This document shows positions 8,883-18,526 of a stretch of DNA of 51,107 bases, piece after piece. Numbering within the stretch: position 1 is the first letter of the stretch; the number at the start of each line of letters is the position of its first letter. A program made the position numbers and the translations under genes. Below the pieces are notes generated by a model, which saw nothing but the letters and a program-made list of their open reading frames with translations, had not been told where the DNA came from and ran no database searches. The stretch comes from Candidatus Gastranaerophilales bacterium (GTDB taxonomy: Bacteria > Cyanobacteriota > Vampirovibrionia > Gastranaerophilales > Gastranaerophilaceae). The DNA lies in the NCBI GenBank assembly GCA_944325575.1, contig CALVAR010000016.1, positions 1 through 51,107 of the forward strand, written 5' to 3'.

Positions 8883-9147
8883 ATTTCATATTGTCAACTG
8901 ACTCCGACTACTTGATGAACCTGTGCAATAAACAAGTCAGTTTTTAAAAACAAGTCCGGCACAGGCAACAAGTGCATGGGGTCACTTCCTCTATATCTAT
9001 GCATATGCGTCCTCGCTACCTCTCATAAATATGCCACCGGCATATTTATTCGGCAGAGTGTGTACCACTTCTAGCTTGAGATGTAGGCGAGTTTACGAGC
9101 CGTACATATCAGGATGCTCTTGAGTACAAGCGAGGCCGCCTCAGACA
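8883..9147 (+). repeat. 175-bp dispersed repeat, copy 3 (expanded)
   Basis: Both ends match the other copies, but the interior is enlarged to 265 bp. The insert carries a family A hairpin at 9016-9059 and further stretches not found in other copies (9060-9128). CCTCGC (9011-9016) can still pair with GCGAGG (9130-9135), so the main arm of the fold is kept while its loop has grown. It fills the 388-bp gap between two minus-strand genes, where no gene is seen. Confidence 0.92.
9016..9059 (+). repeat. Family A variable-stem hairpin module
   Basis: The fixed ends CTACCTCTCA and TTCGGCAGAGT are identical to those at 973-1014. The stem is a different 10-bp sequence, TAAATATGCC/GGCATATTTA. Confidence 0.82.
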
Positions 9148-9184
9148 TACTATTAATAAATGACAAGCCGCATTAGACAATTTA

Positions 9185-10969
9185 TTATTGAAGCATATTA
9201 GATTTGTATTCATCTTCCGGCAGGAAAGGATACATATTTTCCAATGACGGTGATATCATAGTCCCGTCAGGAAGTTTTTTTGATGAAAGTTTAGGAATAA
9301 AAATATAGTCGGGATTTACCAATACTTCACAAATTACGGGATTTGCAGCATTAAGAGTTTTTTCTATTGCATTATCAATTTCATTAGGATTTTCCAGTTT
9401 AAAAGACTCTATGCCAAAAGCCTGTCCTACTTTTACAAAGTCAGGCAGCGAAACACCGCTTGAGCGTCCCGCACCTGTATTCCTCCCTTCAAAAAAGTTA
9501 TTTTGTGTTTGTTTTATTGAGCTGTAGCCATCGTTGTTAATTATGAAAATTTTAACAGGCAGATTATTGTGTACAATTGTTTGTAATTCTTGAAGATTCA
9601 TCATTATGGAACCGTCTCCGGCTAGGCAAACCGTACTTTTTTTATTATTTGCCAGACAGGCGCCTATTGCAGCCGGCAGGTCGTATCCCATAGATGCATC
9701 ACCGGAGTTTGAAAAATATCTTTGGTTTTCTTTTATCACGGCGGTTTGTACACTGGCGACAATAGCCGTACCGTTTGCTGTTACACAGACATCTTTTTCT
9801 TTTAACAACTCAGTTAATCTGTGTATAAAATGATACACATTTATTTTTTCTCCGTTTTGAATATATTCCGGTGTGTTGTTAAATGAATACTTTGCTTTTA
9901 AATTTTTGCAAAACTCCAGCCATTCTTTTTTTTCAATATTTTTTGCTTCTGTTTCAAGAAGGGGCAAAAAGTCTTCCAAGTCAGCATTTATCGCCATATC
10001 AGGTTTAACAAGCGGTTTTTGCAATTCTGCCTCATCTATATCAACCATTATTTTAAAAGCTTTTTTAGCAAAATTTTCCCAGTTATAGCTTACCTGGCGT
10101 ATGTTGTTTCTTGACCCGAGACAAAGAACCAAATCCGCATTTTGTAATGCAAAATTGGCGGCTCTTTGACCTATGGTACCGATTCTGCCGATGCAGTTAG
10201 GAAAATCGGACGGCAGTAAATCTATTCCGTTAAACGTTGTCACTACCGGAATATTCAGTTTTTTTATGAGCTTTAAAAATGTATCTTTCGTTCCGGAAAG
10301 TCTTATGCCGTGTCCTGCTATTATAAGCGGTCTTTTGGCAGCTTCAATTCGTTTTAATATTTCATCTGTTTTGCATTCTTTTGCTGACGGAGCAGCATTG
10401 CAGGTTATATCAAAATCAATTAAATCTTTTTCGTCAATCAATGCACTTTGTACATTGATAGGAATATCAAGCCATACGGGACCTTTTCTGCCTGTTGTTG
10501 CTTCATGAATTGCTCTGTCCAAATGATATTTTATTTCTTCAGGTTTTGTAACTATTACAGCATATTTGGTTAACGGCTTAACAACACTGATAATATCAAC
10601 TTCCTGATCGCCAAGCTGCCTTAGCGGGATATCTTTGCAGGAATCCATTGTTGTAGAGTATTTAACCTGACCGGAAATGTATAAAACAGGGACAGAGTCA
10701 GTCCATTGTCCGAAGACACCGTTCAGGCAGTTTAGTCCGCCGGGGCCGGTTGTTACATTTACTACCGCAAGTTTTTGGCTTACCCTTGCATAACCTTCAG
10801 CCGCAATTGCACATGCCTGCTCATTATGATTGCATATGTAAGGTATGTATCGTCCCAGACTGTCATTGAGATGCATTGCACCACCGCCTGAGACCATAAA
10901 AAATAGCTGTATGTTATAAATTTCTTTTAATCTTTTTGCAATATAGTCGGAAAGTTTAATCTTTGCCAT
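9185..10969 (-). CDS. Thiamine diphosphate-dependent enzyme, acetolactate synthase-like
   Basis: This 594-aa protein has three domains: a Pyr domain (1-170), a central domain (190-330) and a PP domain (370-560). The catalytic glutamate is E50 in NHNEQA, and the ThDP-Mg motif runs from GDGS to NNDGYSS. Together with the adjacent HpcH-type aldolase it resembles ThDP enzymes in sugar or surface-polysaccharide clusters rather than the branched-chain amino-acid enzyme. No ilvN, ilvC or ilvD is near. It is the last gene of the operon 12223-9185, starting 5 nt after the aldolase stop. The acceptor and donor are unknown. Confidence 0.82.
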   Translation of the reverse strand: MAKIKLSDYIAKRLKEIYNIQLFFMVSGGGAMHLNDSLGRYIPYICNHNEQACAIAAEGYARVSQKLAVVNVTTGPGGLNCLNGVFGQWTDSVPVLYISGQVKYSTTMDSCKDIPLRQLGDQEVDIISVVKPLTKYAVIVTKPEEIKYHLDRAIHEATTGRKGPVWLDIPINVQSALIDEKDLIDFDITCNAAPSAKECKTDEILKRIEAAKRPLIIAGHGIRLSGTKDTFLKLIKKLNIPVVTTFNGIDLLPSDFPNCIGRIGTIGQRAANFALQNADLVLCLGSRNNIRQVSYNWENFAKKAFKIMVDIDEAELQKPLVKPDMAINADLEDFLPLLETEAKNIEKKEWLEFCKNLKAKYSFNNTPEYIQNGEKINVYHFIHRLTELLKEKDVCVTANGTAIVASVQTAVIKENQRYFSNSGDASMGYDLPAAIGACLANNKKSTVCLAGDGSIMMNLQELQTIVHNNLPVKIFIINNDGYSSIKQTQNNFFEGRNTGAGRSSGVSLPDFVKVGQAFGIESFKLENPNEIDNAIEKTLNAANPVICEVLVNPDYIFIPKLSSKKLPDGTMISPSLENMYPFLPEDEYKSNMLQ

Positions 10970-10974
10970 TTTTC

Positions 10975-11793
10975 TTAACCCGAAATTCCTCCGGCCTGTT
11001 CAATAAGTGTTTTGTATCTTTTTTCAAGCATCTCAAGTCTTGTATCATCTTCTCTGAAAATCATTCCGTAGAACTCTCTTTTATTTCTAAGCCACATCAG
11101 CTCAAAACCTACGGCCTTCAAAATACCTTTGTCTGCATCCTGTGACAGCAAAGACTTTTGTGCATCAAAAATTATTTTTCTCGTTTCATATTTTGTAAGG
11201 CTGTTTGGAGGAAGTTTTTTGAAAAACGGCAGAGAATGTGCAGAAACTCCCCCGCCTATTGCAAGTTGTTTATTGTACTCTTTTGTTTTTAAAGCAATAT
11301 TTTTTGCAATATCAAAAATTGTGTCACAGTTTATATCTTCTCTTGAAAGTCTCATTGAGCCGGTCATATCCACTCTGCCTAGAGTAACGCCGTCTATATC
11401 TTTAAATTCGTCGGTTTTTGTAATTTCTTCAAAGTTGTGAAATCCCGTTATTGTCTCTATGTTCACAAAGAAATTTATATCTTTCCACTCTTCTTTTGGG
11501 AATACATATTTTGTCGCATTTACGTATTTTTTGAGAGCATATGCCGTCTCTATCATCGGAGCGACCACAGTGTTTACACCTATTGTTCTTGCTTCAAGCA
11601 GGTCTTTAATTGCCTCACAGCCGCCTATTTTTATTGTTAGTTCAAGCCCTGCTCTTGTTACAATCTCTTTGAGGCGGAGAGCCTCTTCCATTCTTGTGCC
11701 TTCGGCTTCAAATTCCGCTTTAACACCGACTACGTGATGATTTTCTTTTAAATCGGTAAGGGTTGATACCATTTTTTTTTCTAAATTATTCAT
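10975..11793 (-). CDS. HpcH/HpaI aldolase (citrate lyase beta-like) family protein
   Basis: This 272-aa TIM-barrel protein belongs to the HpcH/HpaI group, which makes or breaks C-C bonds at pyruvate or similar 2-oxoacids using a divalent metal. The metal-binding Glu and Asp are likely those in FVNIET and GRVDMTG. TVVAPMIET is the barrel strand usual in the family. It is translated 1 nt after the DtxR-like regulator and 5 nt before the ThDP enzyme, so the three are co-transcribed. A C-C bond-forming pair acting on a sugar or oxoacid is a reasonable inference, but the product is unknown. Confidence 0.8.
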   Translation of the reverse strand: MNNLEKKMVSTLTDLKENHHVVGVKAEFEAEGTRMEEALRLKEIVTRAGLELTIKIGGCEAIKDLLEARTIGVNTVVAPMIETAYALKKYVNATKYVFPKEEWKDINFFVNIETITGFHNFEEITKTDEFKDIDGVTLGRVDMTGSMRLSREDINCDTIFDIAKNIALKTKEYNKQLAIGGGVSAHSLPFFKKLPPNSLTKYETRKIIFDAQKSLLSQDADKGILKAVGFELMWLRNKREFYGMIFREDDTRLEMLEKRYKTLIEQAGGISG

Positions 11794-11794
11794 A

Positions 11795-12223
11795 TTATTT
11801 ATATAGTTCCTTTAACTTCTTATCAAATTCTTTATTTTCAACTGCGTAATCCTGTATAAAGTGTGAAAAAGTATGTATTCTTTCAAACATTTCTTCTGTC
11901 ATAATATGCTCCATCCTGCATGCATTTAAGACTGCTTCTTTTTCATCAAGTTTAAGAATGTTTTTTAAAAAGTTTGTCATCACCTCATGTCTGAGCAGAA
12001 TTTTTTTTGCAGCTTCAATGCCTTCTTTTGTAAGAGTGATAGGTGAATAAGGAGCATAATTTATAAAACCTTTTTCATACAAATTGCTTAAAGCACCGGT
12101 GACAGAAGCCTTTTTTACGTCCAAAAGTTTTGCTATATCAGTAACTTTTGCACAGCCGTTCTTTTGGGATTCTACATATATTGTTTCTAAATAATCTTCC
12201 TGACTCGGTGTAAGTTTATTCAT
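11795..12223 (-). CDS. DtxR/MntR family metal-dependent transcriptional regulator
   Basis: The 142-aa protein has an N-terminal winged helix (TPSQEDYLETIY, then KVTDIAKLLDVKKASVTGAL) and a dimerisation/metal domain. The metal ligands look mixed. D10 and E13 match MntR D8 and E11, but ACRMEH has Cys where MntR has Glu, as in the iron regulators DtxR and IdeR. The metal is therefore uncertain between Mn and Fe. The start at 12223 (or the adjacent ATG at 12226) follows AAAGGGC. A longer frame to 12262 would run into repeat copy 4. It heads an operon with the aldolase and ThDP enzyme, which it may regulate. Confidence 0.83.
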   Translation of the reverse strand: MNKLTPSQEDYLETIYVESQKNGCAKVTDIAKLLDVKKASVTGALSNLYEKGFINYAPYSPITLTKEGIEAAKKILLRHEVMTNFLKNILKLDEKEAVLNACRMEHIMTEEMFERIHTFSHFIQDYAVENKEFDKKLKELYK

Positions 12224-12255
12224 CATTCGCCCTTTTCTTATTAATATTATCATAA

Positions 12256-12430
12256 ATTTCATATTGTCAACTGACTCCGACTACTTGATGAACCTGTGCA
12301 ATAAACAAGTCAGTTTTTAAAAACAAGTCCGGCACAGGCAACAAGTGCATGGGGTCACTTCCGCAAAATGCTAGACTTGGCGTCACTCGCACTCCGTGGA
12401 CCACTTCTACAAGCGAGGCCGCCTCAGACA
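12256..12430 (+). repeat. 175-bp dispersed repeat, copy 4
   Basis: A basic copy without inserts. It lies between the divergent dtxR-like and pgi genes, so the minus-strand operon must be transcribed from within or just before it unless the promoter lies in the 32 bp before 12223. Confidence 0.95.
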
Positions 12431-12502
12431 TTATTTGTAAAAAAATATAAAGATTCTGTTTAAAAACCGTATAATTTTATTTTTACGGGATTTAATACAG
12501 CT

Positions 12503-13918
12503 ATGATAAACAGGACTATTTTAAACACAGCATTGCAAAAATCATATTATGCGAATGAGGCAAATAATAAGCAAATACTCTCTTCGTATTCTGAACAACC
12601 CATTGAATTAAAAAACGAAAGCATTCCTGTTCCGACTCTTGTTGCTTATATGATTAACAAATACTCTCCTGATAATCTGGAGATAAGTTTTTTTAATACG
12701 CTTTCTCCTTCGGATATGATTCAAAAATACGGAATATCCGCAAAGCAATGTGCTCAGAACCTTTCTCAAAGAGCCGGTCAAAAGGGACAGGTTCTTAACT
12801 GGATAAATGTTCTGCCTAATACACAGTTAAAGAGACTGGATGAGATTTATGCCCTTGCTGATTCTTTAAAAACTAACGGAGCAAAGAAACTGCTTGTAAT
12901 CGGTATTGGCGGTTCAAAACATACTGTTGAAAATATGCTTAGACTAAACGGCAAAGGTGACAATGTTGTATTTCTTTCTTCTGCGGATCCGGACAGCATA
13001 AAAGAGTTTTTTGACAAAAAAATAGGCAATGATAAAGACGGACTTTCCGTAATGGTTGCATCAAAGTCAGGGACAACTCTTGAGCCGTCTTATGATTTTG
13101 ATTGTGTGAGAGAAATTCTGGGTAAAGATTTTAAAAATTATGTGTGTATCACAGATGCGGATAAAACAAAAAGCAAGCTAAGGCAAATTGCAGAAGAAAA
13201 CGGCTATAAATGCGGTATAATTCACGATGATTGCGGAGGCCGTTTCGGGGCATTTGATGATCATTCCCTTGTAGCTCTGGCATATTGCGGTATGCCGAAA
13301 GAAAAAATGAAAAAACTGCTGGAAACCTGTATTAAGGCTCAAAAGAAATTTTTAAATCCTGATATTTCTAAAAATCAAGCACTCCAAAGAGCGGCTTTTA
13401 ATACGGATTGTATATTAAATGGCAGACAAAACCAGTACGATTACTATTTTGGCGACAGGTTTGAGGGGACAACATTATGGAATACACAGCTAAAAAAAGA
13501 GTCCCACAAGTCATTGTATAAACCCTCCGGAGATTTAATGGGACCTGCATTTTTGCATAATTCGACCGAGGCTGATCTTGATGAGGGCAATACAACTTCT
13601 TTTTATACTTTTAACGCAATTAAAGACGACGGAAGTGATAAATACAAATTGTATGATGCATTGATAAACGGAAGCCTGAAAGCTTATAGTGACAGGCATC
13701 CTGTTTCTCTTGTTACTCTAAAAGATTTGTCCGTTGACTCAATTGCGGAGTTTATTGAACTAAAACATTTTGAGACAATATATACAGGTATGATGTTAAG
13801 AGCAGTGCTAAATAAAGATTCAGCACTGCCCGAAATTTTGCCTGAGGTTTTACAGCCTCATGTTAATATTTATAAAAATGAAGTGAATAAGATTTTAAAT
13901 ACTACTGCTAAAAGCTAG
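12503..13918 (+). CDS. pgi: Glucose-6-phosphate isomerase
   Basis: A 471-aa phosphoglucose isomerase that interconverts glucose 6-phosphate and fructose 6-phosphate. Visible motifs are the first SIS domain GIGGSKHTVEN, the phosphate-binding loop ASKSGTTLEPSYDF, GGRFGAFDDHS and the KKESHKS segment. The protein is shorter than the E. coli enzyme, in the range of bacterial short forms. No strong ribosome-binding site is seen before the ATG at 12503, but it gives a sensible N-terminus. It overlaps the convergent exported-protein gene by the four bases CTAG, which contain both stop codons. Confidence 0.93.
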   Translation: MINRTILNTALQKSYYANEANNKQILSSYSEQPIELKNESIPVPTLVAYMINKYSPDNLEISFFNTLSPSDMIQKYGISAKQCAQNLSQRAGQKGQVLNWINVLPNTQLKRLDEIYALADSLKTNGAKKLLVIGIGGSKHTVENMLRLNGKGDNVVFLSSADPDSIKEFFDKKIGNDKDGLSVMVASKSGTTLEPSYDFDCVREILGKDFKNYVCITDADKTKSKLRQIAEENGYKCGIIHDDCGGRFGAFDDHSLVALAYCGMPKEKMKKLLETCIKAQKKFLNPDISKNQALQRAAFNTDCILNGRQNQYDYYFGDRFEGTTLWNTQLKKESHKSLYKPSGDLMGPAFLHNSTEADLDEGNTTSFYTFNAIKDDGSDKYKLYDALINGSLKAYSDRHPVSLVTLKDLSVDSIAEFIELKHFETIYTGMMLRAVLNKDSALPEILPEVLQPHVNIYKNEVNKILNTTAKS

Positions 13919-14706
13919 TAGCAGATTTCTAAATCCTGTGTGAGTTTTATATAAATTTCTTTACCAGGTTTTGCATTGTAATTAAGGCCTTTCGAAGCTG
14001 AACCGATGATAAGACCTAAACCGCCGCCTACAGGCATACCTATTGCAAGACATCCCGTGCCTACTGCACTTGCTGCTGCACCGATTGCCGCACCGATACC
14101 TGCACCTACGCCAAAAAGTCCTACTGTCCATAAAGCAGCTTTACCTGTTGCAGCCCAGCCGGAACGTTTAAGCACGCCGGCATCTTCGCTTACTCTTGCT
14201 TCGATTGTACCTGTTGTTCCGTCTGTGAGTGCTATTTCATTCAGTGACAATATAACCTTTGCATTTCTGTTCCAGGCTTTGGTCGGTGTCAGTTCTGTTA
14301 CCGTTGCGATAAATTGTGTGCCGGCAGGGAGAAGTGCTCTGCCTTCAACTGTTTTTAAGTCTTCCTGCAAAACAAAAGTAACTTTATCGCCGACTTTTGC
14401 TGTTTTTGTAGAAAATTCATCCGCAAATGCAATTTTTATAACATTGCCTTTTGATATTACAACTTTATCTTCTTTTATACTTACCGTATTTATAGCTGTT
14501 TTTTTGTAGGTAGGTAAATGTTCTACATTTGATTGAACTTTAATCTGAAATTTTGCATTTTGCTGTGTTGTTGCCGGTGCTGATTGAACAGCAGTGTTAT
14601 CTGCCGGCGCAGTTGTTTCTGCTGCCATAACAGCAGGCACTGCATTAAATGAAATAAAAGAAACTAAAAGCGCTGATGCACAAAGTTTTTTCCAATCTTT
14701 TTTCAT
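13915..14706 (-). CDS. Exported protein with VirB10/TrbI-like C-terminal region and glycine zipper
   Basis: This 263-aa protein has a clear Sec signal peptide (KKDWKK, then a hydrophobic stretch, then VMAAE, cleavage near residue 28). The mature part has a low-complexity Ala/Thr/Gln linker. A beta-rich domain follows, with VGDKVTFVLQEDL and LLPAGTQFIATVTEL, resembling the pore-lining fold of VirB10/TrbI. Next comes a Gly/Ala-rich stretch (about 200-235) able to form a glycine-zipper membrane hairpin. No type IV secretion genes are nearby, so a structural role in the envelope is more likely. Exact function unknown. Confidence 0.7.
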   Translation of the reverse strand: MKKDWKKLCASALLVSFISFNAVPAVMAAETTAPADNTAVQSAPATTQQNAKFQIKVQSNVEHLPTYKKTAINTVSIKEDKVVISKGNVIKIAFADEFSTKTAKVGDKVTFVLQEDLKTVEGRALLPAGTQFIATVTELTPTKAWNRNAKVILSLNEIALTDGTTGTIEARVSEDAGVLKRSGWAATGKAALWTVGLFGVGAGIGAAIGAAASAVGTGCLAIGMPVGGGLGLIIGSASKGLNYNAKPGKEIYIKLTQDLEICY

Positions 14707-14859
14707 AACACAATCCTTCCTTAAAATATCTATTCAAATTATAGCATTTTTTTGAATTTCTCCAAGGTGTCAGCTTGATTTTCTACACTATATAAAGTAT
14801 CTTAGAGTATATCATTTAAATTTTATATAAAATTGATTTCTGACAGACGGGCGGTAGTT

Positions 14860-17800
14860 ATGAATTTTTTAAAGAAGTATAAAGTTTTTATAGCAGTAAT
14901 TGGAGTTTTTTTACTGGTTTTGTATCTGCTTTTTCTTTTTGCTGTGCCAAATTTAATCAACCTGAACAATTATAAAAAAGATATTCAAAAAATTGTTTTA
15001 GATACGGTCAAATTAGACTTTGATTTTCAGGACATGAAAATAGTAACAACCCCGTCTTTAAAAGCCGGTGTTAATATTAAAGGTGCAAGATTGTCATATC
15101 CTGAAGATGGAGAAATAGCTTCTCTTAATGAGGCTGAGGTAAAAATTGCACTTCTGCCGCTAATTCTCAAGACTGTTCAGATTTCTGATATTTATATAGA
15201 TAAACCTGAGGCAAAATTAGTTTTATTAAAAAATTCACAGATTGATGTTGTTGATTATATAAATAAAAATATTCCGATGCAGGAAGAAAATCCTGATACT
15301 GCGGTACAGGAACTGCCTGTAAAAATTTCTTCCAAACTTCCTGTTGTTACGGTAAAAGATTATTCCTTTGTATTGATTGATGAAAAAACAAATCATACAC
15401 TGGCTTTAAAAGGCGACAGCTTTATTTTTGATGACGCTGTTTTAAATAAACATTTCAGAGTTTCTGCAAACGGTAAATTTCTTATTAATAATGAAGAAAA
15501 CATACTGTATAATGCCAGAATAAAAATGTTTTGGCCGGTTATTGCACAAACTGAACAATCAACGCCACAGCAAACTCCACAGATTGATTTTGTAAAGGAA
15601 ATTGTAAAATATAACCCCAAAGCTGATATAAACGCTGATATTACTTTAAAAGAACACAGCGGTCATACAGACATAAACGGTTATTTAAATGCTGATAAAA
15701 TATCTTTGAAATTGGATAATAAAAGACTTCCAGACAGCTTTTTCCACCTAAAATCAACAGGCCACGACACAATTTTTGAATCAGATTTGTACATAAGCCC
15801 GTTAGAAAAAGCGCAGTTAGAGGCGAATCTTGCACACGGACATAAGACAAAAATTGATTTAAAAGTTAAAACAGATAAAATAACCTTCTTGAGTATAAAA
15901 AAATTCGCACAGGCTCTTTTGGCATCTTTGGATATAGCAAACGATTTGGATGCTGTAAATGTTCAAGGGTATATTCAGTCTGATTTTGCTTTAAAAACTG
16001 ATTTGAAAAACTTCGAGTCTTCCGGATATTTTAAAGTTTTAGACGGAATAGTCACACACAGAACAATACCCGTCACAATAAAATCTTTATGTGCGGATAT
16101 AGATTTTGCAAATAATTCATTGAGTATAAAAAAGGCGGGTGCTAATGTTAATGGTGCACAAATTAATGCACGTGGGAAAATAGACTCATCTTCTAATGCA
16201 GATATTGCAGTAAATACGGATGATATTAATATTGCTCCGCTATTTAATGCATTTGCTCCGGCAGATTTAAAAGCTGCTTATTTACTTCAAAAAGGCATTT
16301 TAAATGTTGATTTTTCTGCCAAAGGCAGACTTGACAATATACAATTGTCTATTGCCGCAAAAATTAGAGATTTTCTTTTAAAAACCAGAACACCAATGCC
16401 TGTGATAAGTGTCAGCACAAAAGAAGCTGCGCTCAACATTGATCCGCAAAATATAGAAATCGTGCCTTTTGATATAATATTTAATTCTTCAAAAATTCAT
16501 ATCTCAGGCGGTGTGGAAAATTATTTGAAGAATATGAAGATTAACATTAAGGCACAGGGCGATGTAATCTCTAATGACCTTAAAAACCTTTTACCTAAAG
16601 AGGTAAGATCTCTTGTTGGCGCAAAAGGTAAAATTCCTGTCGATGCCATAGTAAAAGGTAATGACAAAAAGATTACGATAAATGCACAGGCATATACTAA
16701 TGCTGACAACCATTTTTCTCCGCTTACGGTTAAGAAGATGAGCGGCAAGTCAGGACTTGTTAATTTTTCTGCTGTTTATGCGGATGACAAATTGATTATC
16801 GAGGATGCATCATTGTATCAGTCGCCAAAAGCTTCTTTTGGCAGTGATTTTTCTTCAAACAAAAAAGGTGCTGTAAAAATAGCGGGGATTGACGGTGATG
16901 TGACTGATTTAACCTCCAGCCGTCCTTCTTTGAAAATTAGTTTTTCAATTCCGGAACTTCTTGTTCTTTCAAGTTCTGTTATGCCTGACGCACAGATTAA
17001 AATGCGCGGTGATTTGAGTATACTTGGAGATATGAACAATCCTTCGTATAACGGATTTTTCTCTATAAAAGATGTTAATCTTCCTGACTTTTTAATAAAA
17101 GTACAGGCTGCAGACGTTGAATTAAACGATAATCTTATAACGGCAAAAATCGAAAATTTAAACATAAATAACACTCCGATAAATATTGATGCTGTAGCTT
17201 CTTCAAGATTCTCAAGCATATTCCTTATAAAGTCTCTTAAGCTTACAAGTACAAACTTTGATGTTGATAATATATTTAAAGCAATGGACCAAATAAATTC
17301 CGCAATGGCTTCATCTTCAGGCAATTCGGGAGTAAATCCTTCTGCATCTTCAGGACCGGTGCTTCCTGTAAAAATTGCTGACGGCGATTTGAATCTTCAA
17401 AAATTTAAAATGAAACAGGCCGGCGGAAACTTTACAGCTGACAACGTTACAGGTGACTTTACACTTGTGAACGATTTATTTAAATTAAACAATTTAAAAG
17501 CGGTTGTATTTAACGGCAATGTAAGCGGAAATGTCGATTACAATATCAAAACAACAGCAGTGAACGCTAAAATTAAAGGTGCCAAAATTGATGCAAACCC
17601 GGCAGTAACTGTGTTTGTCGGTTTGAAAGATCAGTTAATGGGCAATGTTGATTTTGATGCTGATGTTAAATTAAAAGGTCAAACTTATGAACAACAGATG
17701 AAATCTCTAAACGGCAAGGTCCACTTTGATATGAAAGACGGACAAATGGGCAGTTTGGGAAGATTTGAAACATTTTTGAAGGCGGACAATTTATTGTCGC

Positions 17801-18525
17801 AAAGCTTTGTGTCAACAAAAATCGGCAGTCTCGTTTCTGCTGTTGCTCCTTATAATACGGGTAAATTTTCTTATCTTAACGGAGACATAAATATCAAAAA
17901 CGGCACTGCGTCTTTGGCTCCTGTTAAGATGTCAGGGCCTCATATGTCCTTGATATTAACGGGTAATGTGAATATTCTTTCAATGATTTCGTCATTGCAA
18001 ATTTTAGGTTCGCTTTCTCCGGAAGTCACAAAAGCTCTTGGCCCTGTGGCAGAACTTTCCGTAGAAAAATTTGCATCATTTATACCAAAATTCGGTGCAC
18101 AAATTGCATCTGCATTGAATACATATAATGCAGCGGCAAATAAAGCAGAACTGGAAAAAATACCTTCATTGTCACCGGCAAAAGATAATACAAAGTCTTT
18201 TAAAGTTGTATTGAACGGCAATCTTAATAACCCGGCTTCGGCTATAGATAAGTTCCAGTGGCTGAATACTCCGGAAAAAATTCAGGAAGAACAGGCTGCT
18301 TTAGAAGAAGCTGTTACTCCAAGTCTTCCTGCAACAAAAGAGGAGCTCAAACAGCAAATTAAAGAAGATGTAAAAAAAGGAGTAACAAATGCACTCCAGC
18401 AAAATGAAAAAGTTCAGGAACTGCAGCAGAATAAGGCTGTTAAAACTTTGAGCGATATTTATAATTTCTATAAGAATTCAAAGACAAACAACCAGACTAC
18501 GAACACTACCGAAACAACGGAATAA
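14860..18525 (+). CDS. AsmA-like family protein (large intermembrane lipid-transport type)
   Basis: A protein of about 1221 aa with an N-terminal membrane anchor (residues 8-28). AsmA-type repeats follow, alternating KISGG/ADIAVN-like beta strands. The C-terminal AsmA_2 domain contains SLNGKVHFDMKDGQMGSLGRFE, and the tail is a Gln/Glu-rich coil. AsmA proteins (TamB, YhdP, YicH) bridge inner and outer membrane and are implicated in phospholipid transport. The ATG at 14860 is preferred over an upstream TTG at 14833 because GGCGG precedes it and the membrane anchor then follows at once. The TolC family gene starts 1 nt after its stop, so the two form an operon. Confidence 0.82.
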   Translation: MNFLKKYKVFIAVIGVFLLVLYLLFLFAVPNLINLNNYKKDIQKIVLDTVKLDFDFQDMKIVTTPSLKAGVNIKGARLSYPEDGEIASLNEAEVKIALLPLILKTVQISDIYIDKPEAKLVLLKNSQIDVVDYINKNIPMQEENPDTAVQELPVKISSKLPVVTVKDYSFVLIDEKTNHTLALKGDSFIFDDAVLNKHFRVSANGKFLINNEENILYNARIKMFWPVIAQTEQSTPQQTPQIDFVKEIVKYNPKADINADITLKEHSGHTDINGYLNADKISLKLDNKRLPDSFFHLKSTGHDTIFESDLYISPLEKAQLEANLAHGHKTKIDLKVKTDKITFLSIKKFAQALLASLDIANDLDAVNVQGYIQSDFALKTDLKNFESSGYFKVLDGIVTHRTIPVTIKSLCADIDFANNSLSIKKAGANVNGAQINARGKIDSSSNADIAVNTDDINIAPLFNAFAPADLKAAYLLQKGILNVDFSAKGRLDNIQLSIAAKIRDFLLKTRTPMPVISVSTKEAALNIDPQNIEIVPFDIIFNSSKIHISGGVENYLKNMKINIKAQGDVISNDLKNLLPKEVRSLVGAKGKIPVDAIVKGNDKKITINAQAYTNADNHFSPLTVKKMSGKSGLVNFSAVYADDKLIIEDASLYQSPKASFGSDFSSNKKGAVKIAGIDGDVTDLTSSRPSLKISFSIPELLVLSSSVMPDAQIKMRGDLSILGDMNNPSYNGFFSIKDVNLPDFLIKVQAADVELNDNLITAKIENLNINNTPINIDAVASSRFSSIFLIKSLKLTSTNFDVDNIFKAMDQINSAMASSSGNSGVNPSASSGPVLPVKIADGDLNLQKFKMKQAGGNFTADNVTGDFTLVNDLFKLNNLKAVVFNGNVSGNVDYNIKTTAVNAKIKGAKIDANPAVTVFVGLKDQLMGNVDFDADVKLKGQTYEQQMKSLNGKVHFDMKDGQMGSLGRFETFLKADNLLSQSFVSTKIGSLVSAVAPYNTGKFSYLNGDINIKNGTASLAPVKMSGPHMSLILTGNVNILSMISSLQILGSLSPEVTKALGPVAELSVEKFASFIPKFGAQIASALNTYNAAANKAELEKIPSLSPAKDNTKSFKVVLNGNLNNPASAIDKFQWLNTPEKIQEEQAALEEAVTPSLPATKEELKQQIKEDVKKGVTNALQQNEKVQELQQNKAVKTLSDIYNFYKNSKTNNQTTNTTETTE

Positions 18526-18526
18526 G

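Noticed and set aside
9185-10969. Biosynthetic acetolactate synthase large subunit (IlvB)
   Set aside because: No small subunit or other branched-chain amino-acid gene is adjacent, and it is paired with an aldolase instead.
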